DNA from: DASPTR01 sp964475545
Lineage (GTDB): Archaea; Thermoproteota; Bathyarchaeia; Bathyarchaeales; Bathycorpusculaceae
Assembly (NCBI GenBank): GCA_964475545.1
Contig: CAYYXF010000008.1
Location: 1-33,891 of the forward strand
Reading direction: 5' to 3'
DNA: 33,891 nt
A program made the position numbers and the translations under genes. Shown piece after piece: positions 1 to 6,643 of the stretch; position 1 is the stretch's first letter; each line of letters opens with the position of its first letter. The notes under the pieces were generated by a model. That model ran no database searches and was not told the origin of the DNA. It saw only the letters and a list, made by a program, of their open reading frames with translations.

Positions 1-51
1 ATTGGCTTTACGAGCCAAAGGTCGCCGGTTCAAGTCCGGTCCGGCCCACCA
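1..51 (+). tRNA. tRNA-Val(UAC), 3' part
   Basis: The window opens inside a tRNA. A five-pair anticodon stem (TTGGC/GCCAA, positions 2-6 and 14-18) encloses a seven-base loop with anticodon TAC, which reads valine GTA codons. It is followed by a short variable loop, a T arm with loop TTCAAGT, the 3' acceptor strand CCGGCCC, an A discriminator and an encoded CCA. The 5' acceptor strand and D arm lie outside the window, so the acceptor stem and any intron upstream cannot be checked. Identity rests on the anticodon and on the A discriminator, which is normal for tRNA-Val. Confidence 0.88.
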
Positions 52-103
52 AAAACCCGTGCATCCTGCTTCTCTTTGGCATCCTTAAACTTTCGACTTT
101 CAG

Positions 104-889
104 CTAAGAAGCTAGCAAGGCTGAATCATCCGGCAGAAATTCCAGAATCCTTTTCGGATTAAACACGCTGAAGGTTGCGTGCCGCAGTTGTCTGCCGATT
201 TTTGGAATCAATCCGATTGCGTCAGTTCCAAGCTTGCACACAACAGCGTATTCCAGCAATCCCAGAGGCTCTATTTCCACTATGTCGCGGCTGCATCCTG
301 CCCTATCTAATGCGGACTCAACACTGTGCAGCGTGGCTCCAAGGATTATCAGTCTATCCAATAGGGACATTGTCCAACTTCTGTACTGCAAGAGCTGTTT
401 TTCTGCAAGCGTGGCTTCAATGTGGGCTTCTTCCTCTTCTATGTTTAGAATCTTGACGGTCAAGGGTAGATTTTCGCAGAGGCCGAACAATTCTGAGAGC
501 TTCTTGAGCGCGATTTTTCTCCCATCGGCAAGTTGGGCCTGCAACTTGGACAGCGGGATCGTGGCATCAACGATGCTTGGTGAAGAAACGCCTATGTCGA
601 CTGACACATCGGCTTGATTCTTGCCCAACGTTGTGATCCGCCCTCTCATTGTTGAGAATTTGCTCACAGCACTCAGTTGTTCTGGGCACTGGCCAAATTC
701 ACGGGCGAAATAGTTCAGGGCAGTATTTTCATCATCGCCAGAGACTGTTACTCGAATCCATCCGCGAGACGTTACTCCATTAATTCCTAATTCGACCTTC
801 AAACCTTCAAGGGCAGATTTCAAGAGATCTTTTATGAGTCCCAATTGGGAATTACTATACGCTTTGATTAGCAATGTTAGGGTAGGCAT
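104..889 (-). CDS. DUF2110 family archaeal protein
   Basis: This 261-residue soluble protein resembles the archaeal conserved family DUF2110 (COG4031), whose function is unknown to me. It starts at an ATG preceded by GGAG-type Shine-Dalgarno bases. There are no membrane segments and no obvious catalytic motif. The middle part (about residues 85-135) reads like a small beta-barrel-type nucleic-acid-binding region, which is only an impression. Its start overlaps the end of the HD-domain gene by 13 bases, and that gene overlaps TFE, so the three are very probably one translationally coupled operon. The context suggests a role in transcription or RNA metabolism, but that is inference. It ends convergently with the tRNA-Val. 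Confidence 0.75.
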   Translation of the reverse strand: MPTLTLLIKAYSNSQLGLIKDLLKSALEGLKVELGINGVTSRGWIRVTVSGDDENTALNYFAREFGQCPEQLSAVSKFSTMRGRITTLGKNQADVSVDIGVSSPSIVDATIPLSKLQAQLADGRKIALKKLSELFGLCENLPLTVKILNIEEEEAHIEATLAEKQLLQYRSWTMSLLDRLIILGATLHSVESALDRAGCSRDIVEIEPLGLLEYAVVCKLGTDAIGLIPKIGRQLRHATFSVFNPKRILEFLPDDSALLAS

Positions 890-1416
890 TCATAATCTCC
901 AATCAAAGCCACCATTTCTTCATGCAACCTTTGTACTCTCTCAACGGCTGAGGGTGGCAGTTCCTGAGCAAAATTCTTCATGGTTTTTTCTATTGGCACC
1001 CTCCGTGAGCCCTCAATAAGCTTATCTGCGTATGAAACAATTTTCTCCTCAAGAGTCTGTGGCACGTATATATCCTTCGGCCATCCGAGTTTCCTCGCTT
1101 CTCTAGCTGTTATGCCTCCGCCAACATGCCTCTTTATTATCGCCAAAACCTGCTCTGGCAGACCGAGCGATCCTGCTATTTTCGCTCCAATAACCGCGTG
1201 GTGGACACTGTGGGTTTTCGAGCGTCCAATGTCGTGCAGGAGAGCTCCTATCTCCACAAGCTCCAAATCGACGTTCGATCCCCTTCTCTGGCAGGCTTCC
1301 CCGATTTCTATGGCAAGCTCAGCCACTACTTCGCAATGCTTCACAACGTTTCTTTGGCATCCGCTTTGCCTGAGAATTCGCAGCGCTTGCCCTCGTGACG
1401 GAAGCCTTTCACCCAC
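877..1416 (-). CDS. HD-domain phosphohydrolase-like protein (TIGR00295 type)
   Basis: The protein of about 179 residues carries an HD-superfamily metal-dependent phosphohydrolase fold. A first histidine at about residue 28 (VVKHCEVV) is followed by the diagnostic LLHDIGRSKTH motif at about 60-70, histidines in SVHHAVIG, then KRHVGG and SYADKL, which supply the remaining metal ligands. The family is widespread in archaea as an uncharacterised HD protein; a nucleotide or phosphate ester is the likely substrate class. Two starts are adjacent: TTG at 1419 and GTG at 1416. AAGGAG ends at 1422, giving better spacing for the GTG, which I chose. It overlaps TFE upstream by 8-11 bases and DUF2110 downstream by 13. 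Confidence 0.85.
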   Translation of the reverse strand: MGERLPSRGQALRILRQSGCQRNVVKHCEVVAELAIEIGEACQRRGSNVDLELVEIGALLHDIGRSKTHSVHHAVIGAKIAGSLGLPEQVLAIIKRHVGGGITAREARKLGWPKDIYVPQTLEEKIVSYADKLIEGSRRVPIEKTMKNFAQELPPSAVERVQRLHEEMVALIGDYECLP

Positions 1417-1921
1417 CAAGCTCCTTCCTCAGCTGATCAACCCTCTTTGACAATGCGGTCAGCATTTTTTCATTGTCAAAGTGCATCAAAGCTTTGCTGC
1501 ATGTTGGGCATCGGAAAACCAGTTCCACAGCCTCTTCAAATGGGATTCGTTTGCACCCGGGAGTGTAGCAATAATAGAAATCGTGATTTTTCTCGTATGC
1601 CAATCGAACGTCGAGTTTTTCAAGAACCTGACGCTTTTGGCTCAGTATGAAACCCTCAAGCTGGTCTGGCTGCAGCCTCCAGTGGAATATGAACCACCCC
1701 GTCTTGGGATCTCGCGTTCTTCTAAGGCTTACCAACGAATGATCATAAAGCTTGTAGAGTATCTTTCGGACAGAGTTCAACCTTATGGCTGTCTTGTTTG
1801 CAATTTCGTCATCTGTTATTTCTTCAGAGTTCTTCAAAATGTCAATTAGCTTGACAGCTTCCTCTTCTCCTAAGGCTTCTGCAACTTTGGCCAGTGTTGC
1901 ATCATCTATATTGGATAACAT
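1409..1921 (-). CDS. tfe: Transcription initiation factor E, alpha subunit
   Basis: TFE helps TBP and TFB open the promoter and load RNA polymerase. The 170-residue protein has the expected layout. An N-terminal winged helix (about residues 5-90) contains the EEITDDEIANKTAIRLNSVRKILYKL region. A C-terminal zinc ribbon (about 115-145) has CYTPGC and CPTC cysteine pairs. A charged C-terminal helix with RVDQLRKELG follows. Length is normal for archaeal TFE-alpha. It begins with ATG and is the first gene of an overlapping operon with the HD protein and DUF2110, read from a strong TATA box about 40 bases upstream. Confidence 0.95.
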   Translation of the reverse strand: MLSNIDDATLAKVAEALGEEEAVKLIDILKNSEEITDDEIANKTAIRLNSVRKILYKLYDHSLVSLRRTRDPKTGWFIFHWRLQPDQLEGFILSQKRQVLEKLDVRLAYEKNHDFYYCYTPGCKRIPFEEAVELVFRCPTCSKALMHFDNEKMLTALSKRVDQLRKELGG

Positions 1922-1957
1922 GAAGATCCTTTTGCTTCTGCTGCCTGCACAGTCCTC

Positions 1958-1971
1958 TATAATATATATTT
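1958..1971 (-). promoter_or_regulatory. TATA box of the tfe operon
   Basis: On the minus strand the bases AATATATATTATAG form a clear archaeal TATA element. Its centre lies about 43 bases upstream of the tfe ATG, so transcription should start near 1938, giving a short leader of roughly 17 bases. The position is predicted from the usual 25-27 base TATA-to-start distance. Confidence 0.6.
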
Positions 1972-2013
1972 CTGAGTCTTAATTTAAATCTCTTTACCCA
2001 ATCTATATCAGAA

Positions 2014-2559
2014 CTATCTGTTTTCCACTATTCTCTTCCCCCTCTTCTGAGGAATGATTCTCACCTTCGCATCCTCGAACCTTGTTGCCAATGCTTTCCG
2101 TCCAGAAAGACGATCTAAGAATATGGCCAAGCTTGCGCATTCCGAGTGAGGCTGATTCCCGATTGCAACGTTGAAATTGCTGATTTCTTCTGAGAAGAAC
2201 TCCTTCGGAACTTTTTGGCTTCCGACTATGACTAGAACGTCTTTCGCAGAACTCCTAATATCTTCCAACACGTTGCTCGTTTCAATGTTTTCTCCATACG
2301 CAGTCAAATGCACGACTGTTCCACCGTTATTTTTCCATGTCATTACCGCTTTTTTCCATGGTGTTCCCATCTCGAAGAAGAATTTACCTCCCCAACGTTT
2401 CGTCACTTTGTCGATGGTTTCCTTGATTCCTCGGTCTTCTATGTCTGAAAGTATGATGCCAGACGCTCCTAGTGCTCTAGCTGTCAACGCAACATGTGTG
2501 GTCAGTCGCGTGTCTCTCTGCGGTCTATGTCCCCATCTTAGAACCACTATTTTGGGCAT
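2014..2559 (-). CDS. tRNA (cytidine(56)-2'-O)-methyltransferase (Trm56)
   Basis: This SPOUT-class enzyme methylates the ribose of C56 in the T loop of archaeal tRNAs, using S-adenosylmethionine. The N-terminal signature VVLRWGHRPQRDTR, followed by TTHVALTARALGA, is diagnostic. The C-terminal half has the SPOUT knot segments VIVGSQKVPKEF and VAIGNQPHSECASLAIFLDR. Length (about 181 residues) is normal. A GTG at 2568 would add three residues; I prefer the ATG at 2559, because AAGTGA lies a few bases upstream and the family normally begins just before the VVLRWGHRP strand. It follows HflX by only a few bases and is probably co-transcribed with aMBF1 and HflX. Confidence 0.93.
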   Translation of the reverse strand: MPKIVVLRWGHRPQRDTRLTTHVALTARALGASGIILSDIEDRGIKETIDKVTKRWGGKFFFEMGTPWKKAVMTWKNNGGTVVHLTAYGENIETSNVLEDIRSSAKDVLVIVGSQKVPKEFFSEEISNFNVAIGNQPHSECASLAIFLDRLSGRKALATRFEDAKVRIIPQKRGKRIVENR

Positions 2560-2571
2560 GCTGTTCACTTG

Positions 2572-3831
2572 CTAGTTTTTCTCAAATTTCCCATCGAGTT
2601 TTTCCACGTGGTTTCTTACTTTTTCAGCAAATGATGGGCTTGCCTTAAAAACTATGTGCGCCGTGTTTTCCTTGTACTCTAACGTCTCCACGTCTGCGCT
2701 TTTAAAGAGCGATGATATAAACGGCATGGACTCGCTTGTCAGCGGTATTGTAAATGAGGCTCGAACATAATCTTTCACTGTTTTCAATACTTCTTGTTCC
2801 AGTTGATCGAGGTTAGTCCTATGCAGCGCAGATATGGGAACGGGGTTAGGCGCTTTCCCTTTCAGATTCGAGATTTTCTGCTGAATTTCTGTTTCTGACA
2901 TCAAATCGATCTTATTTAGGGCGGTTATTATCGGTACACCTGATGCTCCAATGCGCTCTATCGTTTCCAAGCAAATAGAGAGCTTTTTTTCAATAACATC
3001 CAATGGTTCGCTTATGTCGACCACAAGCAGTATCAATTCAGAGTATATGGTCTCTTCAAGAGTCGAATGGAACGCCTCTATCAGCGTTAGCGGCAGGCGA
3101 TCTATGAAGCCAACCGTGTCAGTCAACAGAAACTTCCTTTTCGAGAATTCCACAAGCCTCGTGGTCGTCGAAAGCGTAGTGAACAGGGTTGTTTCGACTC
3201 GGGCTTTTTCTTCAGTGAACGCATTGAACAGCGAGCTTTTCCCAGAGTGCGTGTATCCTGCGAGGGAAATCGTTGAGAAACCTAGTTCTGTCCTCCTTTC
3301 ACGGTGCAGAACCCTCTTTCCACGTATCTTTCTGAGTTTTCTTCGTATGGCATGGACTTCCCTTTTCACACTTTCGTAGTAAACATCCACTTCGTAGGAG
3401 CCTAACCCCATGAATCCAGGCTGTTCTGCCTTCATTGCAAGTCTGATTCTCTCTTTTGCCTGTGTCAAATCGTATTGCAGCTTGGCGAGTTTAATCTGCA
3501 TTTGGGCCTCGGTCGTCATGGCTCTTTTCGTGAATATTTCGAGAATCAGCTGGAAACGATCTATTGCTTCAACACCGGTGGCTTTCGCAAGGTTGTACGA
3601 TTGAATGGGTTTCAATGGGTTGTCGAAAATCACTTTCTCGGCTTCAGTTTCTTTCACAAGCTGGGCGAGTTCTTCCACCTTGCCTGCACCTATTTGGTAA
3701 CGTGAATCGTATTCTCTGACTTGCTCCATTTGGCCTACAACAGCGTATTCCGCCGATTCAGCCAGTCTCCTGAGTTCGTTCAGGCTTGATGGCTCGAAGT
3801 TCTTTCGCCGTTGAACTATGATCGCTCGCGT
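2572..3831 (-). CDS. hflX: Ribosome-associated GTPase HflX, unusual start
   Basis: HflX is a GTPase that binds large ribosomal subunits and can split or rescue stalled ribosomes. The N-terminal domain has the hallmark VVGQMEQVREYDSRYQIGAGKVEEL, then a long helical linker. The G domain begins with the Walker A GYTHSGKSS and continues with switch and G3 DTVGFIDRLP, and G4 NKID. A C-terminal domain follows. The first ATG (3729) falls inside the conserved N-terminal domain. In-frame sequence upstream (RAIIVQRRKNFEPSSLNELRR and onward) is clearly HflX-like, but it contains no ATG, GTG or TTG. The best candidate is the ACG at 3831, nine to ten bases after GGAGGA and yielding (M)RAIIVQRRK. It lies between aMBF1 and Trm56. 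Confidence 0.9.
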   Translation of the reverse strand, partial: TRAIIVQRRKNFEPSSLNELRRLAESAEYAVVGQMEQVREYDSRYQIGAGKVEELAQLVKETEAEKVIFDNPLKPIQSYNLAKATGVEAIDRFQLILEIFTKRAMTTEAQMQIKLAKLQYDLTQAKERIRLAMKAEQPGFMGLGSYEVDVYYESVKREVHAIRRKLRKIRGKRVLHRERRTELGFSTISLAGYTHSGKSSLFNAFTEEKARVETTLFTTLSTTTRLVEFSKRKFLLTDTVGFIDRLPLTLIEAFHSTLEETIYSELILLVVDISEPLDVIEKKLSICLETIERIGASGVPIITALNKIDLMSETEIQQKISNLKGKAPNPVPISALHRTNLDQLEQEVLKTVKDYVRASFTIPLTSESMPFISSLFKSADVETLEYKENTAHIVFKASPSFAEKVRNHVEKLDGKFEKN

Positions 3832-3840
3832 TCGGCACCG

Positions 3841-3848
3841 TCCTCCTT
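3841..3848 (-). promoter_or_regulatory. Strong Shine-Dalgarno site before hflX
   Basis: Minus-strand AAGGAGGA is the best ribosome-binding site in this part of the window. It lies just after the aMBF1 stop codon. A GTG three bases downstream is out of frame with HflX and reaches a stop after about 26 codons. The in-frame codon at normal spacing is ACG at 3831. The site therefore argues that translation of HflX begins near 3831 and not at the ATG at 3729. Confidence 0.6.
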
Positions 3849-3854
3849 GCCCTT

Positions 3855-4367
3855 CTAGTCCTGCTTCTCCAGCTTGATCAGATCTCCCAAAGTGAGTTCA
3901 CGATTGATCGGCTTGGCCATCTTTGATGGCGGAATCTTGACCTTTTCTTCTGATGCAGGGAGAATGAGTTTGACCTTGAGGGCATGTTCCAGCTTTGTCG
4001 CAAGAAGATTATTCGGTGTCATCTTCCTCGTCTCAATTTTCCTGAGCAACGAGACTTTTTCGTTCAGTCTTCTACCTAATTCCTCGTGAGAAAGTCCAAG
4101 CTTTTCTCTCGCTTGTCTGATTCTAGTGTCAAAATCTTCTACAAGTTCCAAAGTTGTTTCACGCGGAGCTGCTGCTGGGACTCTGGTTTGCACCATTAAG
4201 GCCGGTCTTGGTCCTTTTGGTCTCACAACTGCTTTAAGCTTGGGTTCTTCTTCCCACGTGAGTTTTCCATGCTTGGAGCAGTCGTCGCACACCGTTAGCT
4301 TTGCGCCTTCAATTATGACCTTGTAAGGCTTTCCGCGGATCTTTCGCCCGCAGACTTCGCAACGCAA
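3855..4367 (-). CDS. Archaeal multiprotein bridging factor 1 (aMBF1)
   Basis: MBF1 bridges transcription regulators and TBP in eukaryotes; archaeal homologues are ribosome-associated and may act in translation quality control. The protein of 170 residues has an N-terminal zinc ribbon with CEVCGRK and CDDC pairs (about residues 3-30), a basic linker with a Pro/Ala-rich stretch, then a Cro/C1-type helix-turn-helix (about 85-140, RQAREKLGLSHEELGRRLNEKVSLLRKIE). The start is a TTG just before the first zinc knuckle; no Shine-Dalgarno is evident, and the predicted transcription start lies within a few bases, so the message may be leaderless. It heads the aMBF1-hflX-trm56 cluster, which links ribosome-related functions. 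Confidence 0.93.
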   Translation of the reverse strand: MRCEVCGRKIRGKPYKVIIEGAKLTVCDDCSKHGKLTWEEEPKLKAVVRPKGPRPALMVQTRVPAAAPRETTLELVEDFDTRIRQAREKLGLSHEELGRRLNEKVSLLRKIETRKMTPNNLLATKLEHALKVKLILPASEEKVKIPPSKMAKPINRELTLGDLIKLEKQD

Positions 4368-4389
4368 CTGTTCGCACGCACCTGAGCTG

Positions 4390-4401
4390 CTTTTATTATT
4401 G
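4390..4401. promoter_or_regulatory. Shared AT-rich promoter core between aMBF1 and the PUA gene
   Basis: Only 49 bases separate the divergent starts at 4367 and 4417. The single AT-rich block CTTTTATTATTG can serve as a TATA box on both strands. Its centre lies about 28 bases from the aMBF1 start and about 22 bases from the PUA gene start, close to the archaeal TATA-to-start distance either way. Both messages would then be leaderless or nearly so. Confidence 0.45.
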
Positions 4402-4416
4402 CGGTCATGTTTATAG

Positions 4417-4923
4417 TTGTCGAAAAGCGCTCGTCTCTCAAAGGTGAAGAATTTGGAAAGCGATCTTCAAAGGATCAGAAGCGTGGCAGACTACCAATTT
4501 GGAAGTGGAGTTGGAGCAAGCCTCTTCCCGAGTGGCGTAAAGATCAGTTATTCCAGGCGAACTGGTCGAATCCGCTACGTTCATTTAAATGGTGAGCGTT
4601 TGGTGACTATGCGACCCACGGACGGCCTGTTCTCTCTAAGCATTGCTGGCGCAAAGCGGATTGTTGACGTTGCGGGTCTAGCAAGATGCTTCGTAGTGGT
4701 CAGAAATGATGTTTCAGAGTATGTTGCCAATGGTAGCGACGTTTTTGCGGTTCACGTTGTCATGGCTGATGATGAGATTCGTGCAAAAGACGAAGTCATA
4801 GTTGTGGATGAGGGCAATCGAGTTCTGGCCGTTGGCCGTGTTGTCTTATCAGGAGAGGAGATGAAGGCTTTCAAACGTGGAGTTGCGGTCAAAGTCCGAC
4901 GAGGAGTTATGGAAGAAAGTTAA
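4417..4923 (+). CDS. PUA-domain RNA-binding protein
   Basis: The C-terminal half (about residues 85-165) is a typical PUA domain, with KRIVDVAGLARCFVVVRNDVS, NGSDVFAVHVVMADDEI, DEVIVVDEGNRVLAVGRVVLS and a final VKVRRG strand. The N-terminal 80 residues are a small alpha/beta module like that seen beside PUA domains in archaeal archaeosine or pseudouridine enzymes. No catalytic domain is present, so this is probably an accessory tRNA- or rRNA-binding protein of the TIGR00451 type. The frame opens at a TTG immediately after an in-frame TAG; a GTG at 4444 is an alternative start. It diverges from aMBF1 and is followed by NAC. Confidence 0.82.
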   Translation: MSKSARLSKVKNLESDLQRIRSVADYQFGSGVGASLFPSGVKISYSRRTGRIRYVHLNGERLVTMRPTDGLFSLSIAGAKRIVDVAGLARCFVVVRNDVSEYVANGSDVFAVHVVMADDEIRAKDEVIVVDEGNRVLAVGRVVLSGEEMKAFKRGVAVKVRRGVMEES

Positions 4924-4972
4924 GTATAATAGCATTTGAATAATAACCTGTACGTGTGCAACAGGTGGTCTT

Positions 4973-5317
4973 ATGCGAGGGCGCATGAATCCCAGAGAAG
5001 CAAAACGCATGATGCAGCGTATGGGCTTGAATATGAACGCTGTCGAGAACGTTGAGCAAGTTATTATTAAAACTAGCAGCAAAGAAATAATCATAAAAGA
5101 ACCCGAAGTGTCAATACTTGAAGTGCAAGGACAGAAGATGTTTCAGGTTGCAGGTGGTCAAATCACTGAAAAAATCGCTGACCGCAGGCCTACAGCAGTA
5201 GGAGAAGAGGACGTGAGATTGGTGGCAGATCAAACGGGAAAAAGCTTGGAAGAGGCAAGAAAAGCGCTGGAGGAAAGTGGGGGAGATCTGGCCAAGGCAA
5301 TTCTCTTGCTTCAATAA
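4973..5317 (+). CDS. nac: Nascent polypeptide-associated complex protein
   Basis: NAC binds emerging chains at the ribosome exit tunnel and acts as a homodimer in archaea. The 114-residue protein starts MRGRMNPREAKRMMQRMGLN, has the NAC beta-barrel segment (about residues 28-68, with VIIKTSSKEIIIKEPEV and the QKMFQVAGGQ strand), and ends with a UBA domain (about 75-114, EEDVRLVADQTGKSLEEARK and GGDLAKAILLL). Length and order match archaeal NAC. The ATG follows GGTGG at good spacing. It lies downstream of the PUA gene, consistent with a translation-related neighbourhood. Confidence 0.95.
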   Translation: MRGRMNPREAKRMMQRMGLNMNAVENVEQVIIKTSSKEIIIKEPEVSILEVQGQKMFQVAGGQITEKIADRRPTAVGEEDVRLVADQTGKSLEEARKALEESGGDLAKAILLLQ

Positions 5318-5462
5318 TAGCCTTAATGATCAAACATCAACCAGGCAACAGTCTCTCGCGCGCCACAGTCTACGTAAAAGTGAACAACCCTCGTCCAAAA
5401 CATTCCAATTGAATTTAAGTTAGGATACCAACAAATACTGTGGATTGGAGGCTGATCCTTAG

Positions 5463-6377
5463 GTGTTCGACGTAGTTTCAGTGGGGCACTTCAGCATAGA
5501 TTCAATCTCTGTTCCCAGTCGACAATCTCCTTTTGTCGTTCTGGGCGGCGCCGCTGCCTATGTTTCCATTGCTGCAAGCCGTTTAGAAGCAAGGGTAGGT
5601 GTAGTGTCCAAGGTTGGTGGCGATTTTCCGGAAGCTTACAGGTGGTGGCTTGAGCAGGAGGGCATCAACCTATCAGCATTGACGAGAGTTGAAGATGCAC
5701 AAACTACTCGTTTCGAGCTGAAATATGACGCTGATCTGTCGAATCGGACCCTTTTCTTGAAGAGAAGGGCTCCGTCACTGACTATTGATGACTTGCCAGC
5801 TTCTCTGAAAGCCTTGGCAATCCACGTTTCTCCGATAGCAGGTGAAATCACGTACGAGGTTACCGAGAAGCTAAAGAGCTGCACAGAAATTTTGTCCCTA
5901 GATCCCCAAGGCCTTGTGCGAGACTACGGTGAGAACGGAGAAGTCAAACATGGTTTGTTAGAGGACAAGCGTATTCTCGGTCTCGTTGACATTTACAAGT
6001 CATCCCTTAGCGAGATCAAAGCCGTGACCGATCTGCCTGATCTTGATTCAGCCATAAAGGGTGTTCATGATTGCGGGGTCGGCACTGTAATCGTGACCTT
6101 GGGCTCAAAGGGTGCAGTGCTTTCCACCGAAGATGCCTACTATAGTATTCCGGCCTGCAAGCCAGCCAAGCTTGTAGACCCAACTGGCGCGGGAGACGCA
6201 TTCATCGGCGGCTTCTTGGCTGAGTATGTGAACGGCGAAAACCTTCTGCGGTGCGCGTGTGTGGGATCGGCAGCGGCTTCTTTTGTTGTTGAAGGTATCG
6301 GACCTACCTCCTTCGGCGACAAACCACAAGTTTATCAGAGGGCACATGAACTTTATGAAAAAGAAATAAAGCAATGA
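5463..6377 (+). CDS. PfkB-family sugar or nucleoside kinase
   Basis: This 304-residue protein is a ribokinase-fold kinase that phosphorylates a sugar or nucleoside with ATP. The N-terminal GHFSIDSI and VLGGAAAYVSIAASRL match the first PfkB signature and substrate-binding region. The C-terminal DPTGAGDAFIGGFLAEY is the second signature, with the catalytic Asp in GAGD. The substrate cannot be read from sequence; ribokinase, fructokinase or nucleoside kinase activities are all possible. The GTG start is preceded by GGAGG about 11 bases upstream. A TATA-like TTTAAG near 5415 fits a promoter in the 145-base interval after NAC. No close functional partner is evident. Confidence 0.9.
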   Translation: MFDVVSVGHFSIDSISVPSRQSPFVVLGGAAAYVSIAASRLEARVGVVSKVGGDFPEAYRWWLEQEGINLSALTRVEDAQTTRFELKYDADLSNRTLFLKRRAPSLTIDDLPASLKALAIHVSPIAGEITYEVTEKLKSCTEILSLDPQGLVRDYGENGEVKHGLLEDKRILGLVDIYKSSLSEIKAVTDLPDLDSAIKGVHDCGVGTVIVTLGSKGAVLSTEDAYYSIPACKPAKLVDPTGAGDAFIGGFLAEYVNGENLLRCACVGSAAASFVVEGIGPTSFGDKPQVYQRAHELYEKEIKQ

Positions 6378-6422
6378 CGCTTATTCTATTGCATAAAACC
6401 TTCGCGTGTGGAGGGTCAAACT

Positions 6423-6629
6423 TTGGGACGTGTCGATAAAGGCGTCAAATGTAGTGTTTCAGGCTGTGGCAGCGAGGCCGTTCGTTCAATTTCAGCTGAG
6501 AAGGTAAAGCTTGCAGGCTTAAGGGTTGGCGGCGAAAGACGCGCCTACCTGTGCAAGGAACACTATAAGGAGTACAAGAAAAAGACGAAGAAAGACAAGC
6601 AGCTCGAAAGAATGCGCTATAAAGGCTAA
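6423..6629 (+). CDS. Small basic zinc-finger-like protein upstream of thrS
   Basis: This 69-residue protein has CSVSGC near the N-terminus and CKEH about 30 residues later, a likely C-x4-C/C-x2-H zinc site. A very basic tail follows (KEYKKKTKKDKQLERMRYKG), which suggests RNA or ribosome binding. The frame extends to a GTG at 6408, but GGAGG at 6410-6414 lies eight bases before an in-frame TTG at 6423, which I take as the start. It ends only 14 bases before the ThrRS start, so the two are probably co-transcribed. I do not recognise a named family; it looks like a conserved archaeal small protein. Confidence 0.72.
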   Translation: MGRVDKGVKCSVSGCGSEAVRSISAEKVKLAGLRVGGERRAYLCKEHYKEYKKKTKKDKQLERMRYKG

Positions 6630-6643
6630 ATGAGTGATGGCCC

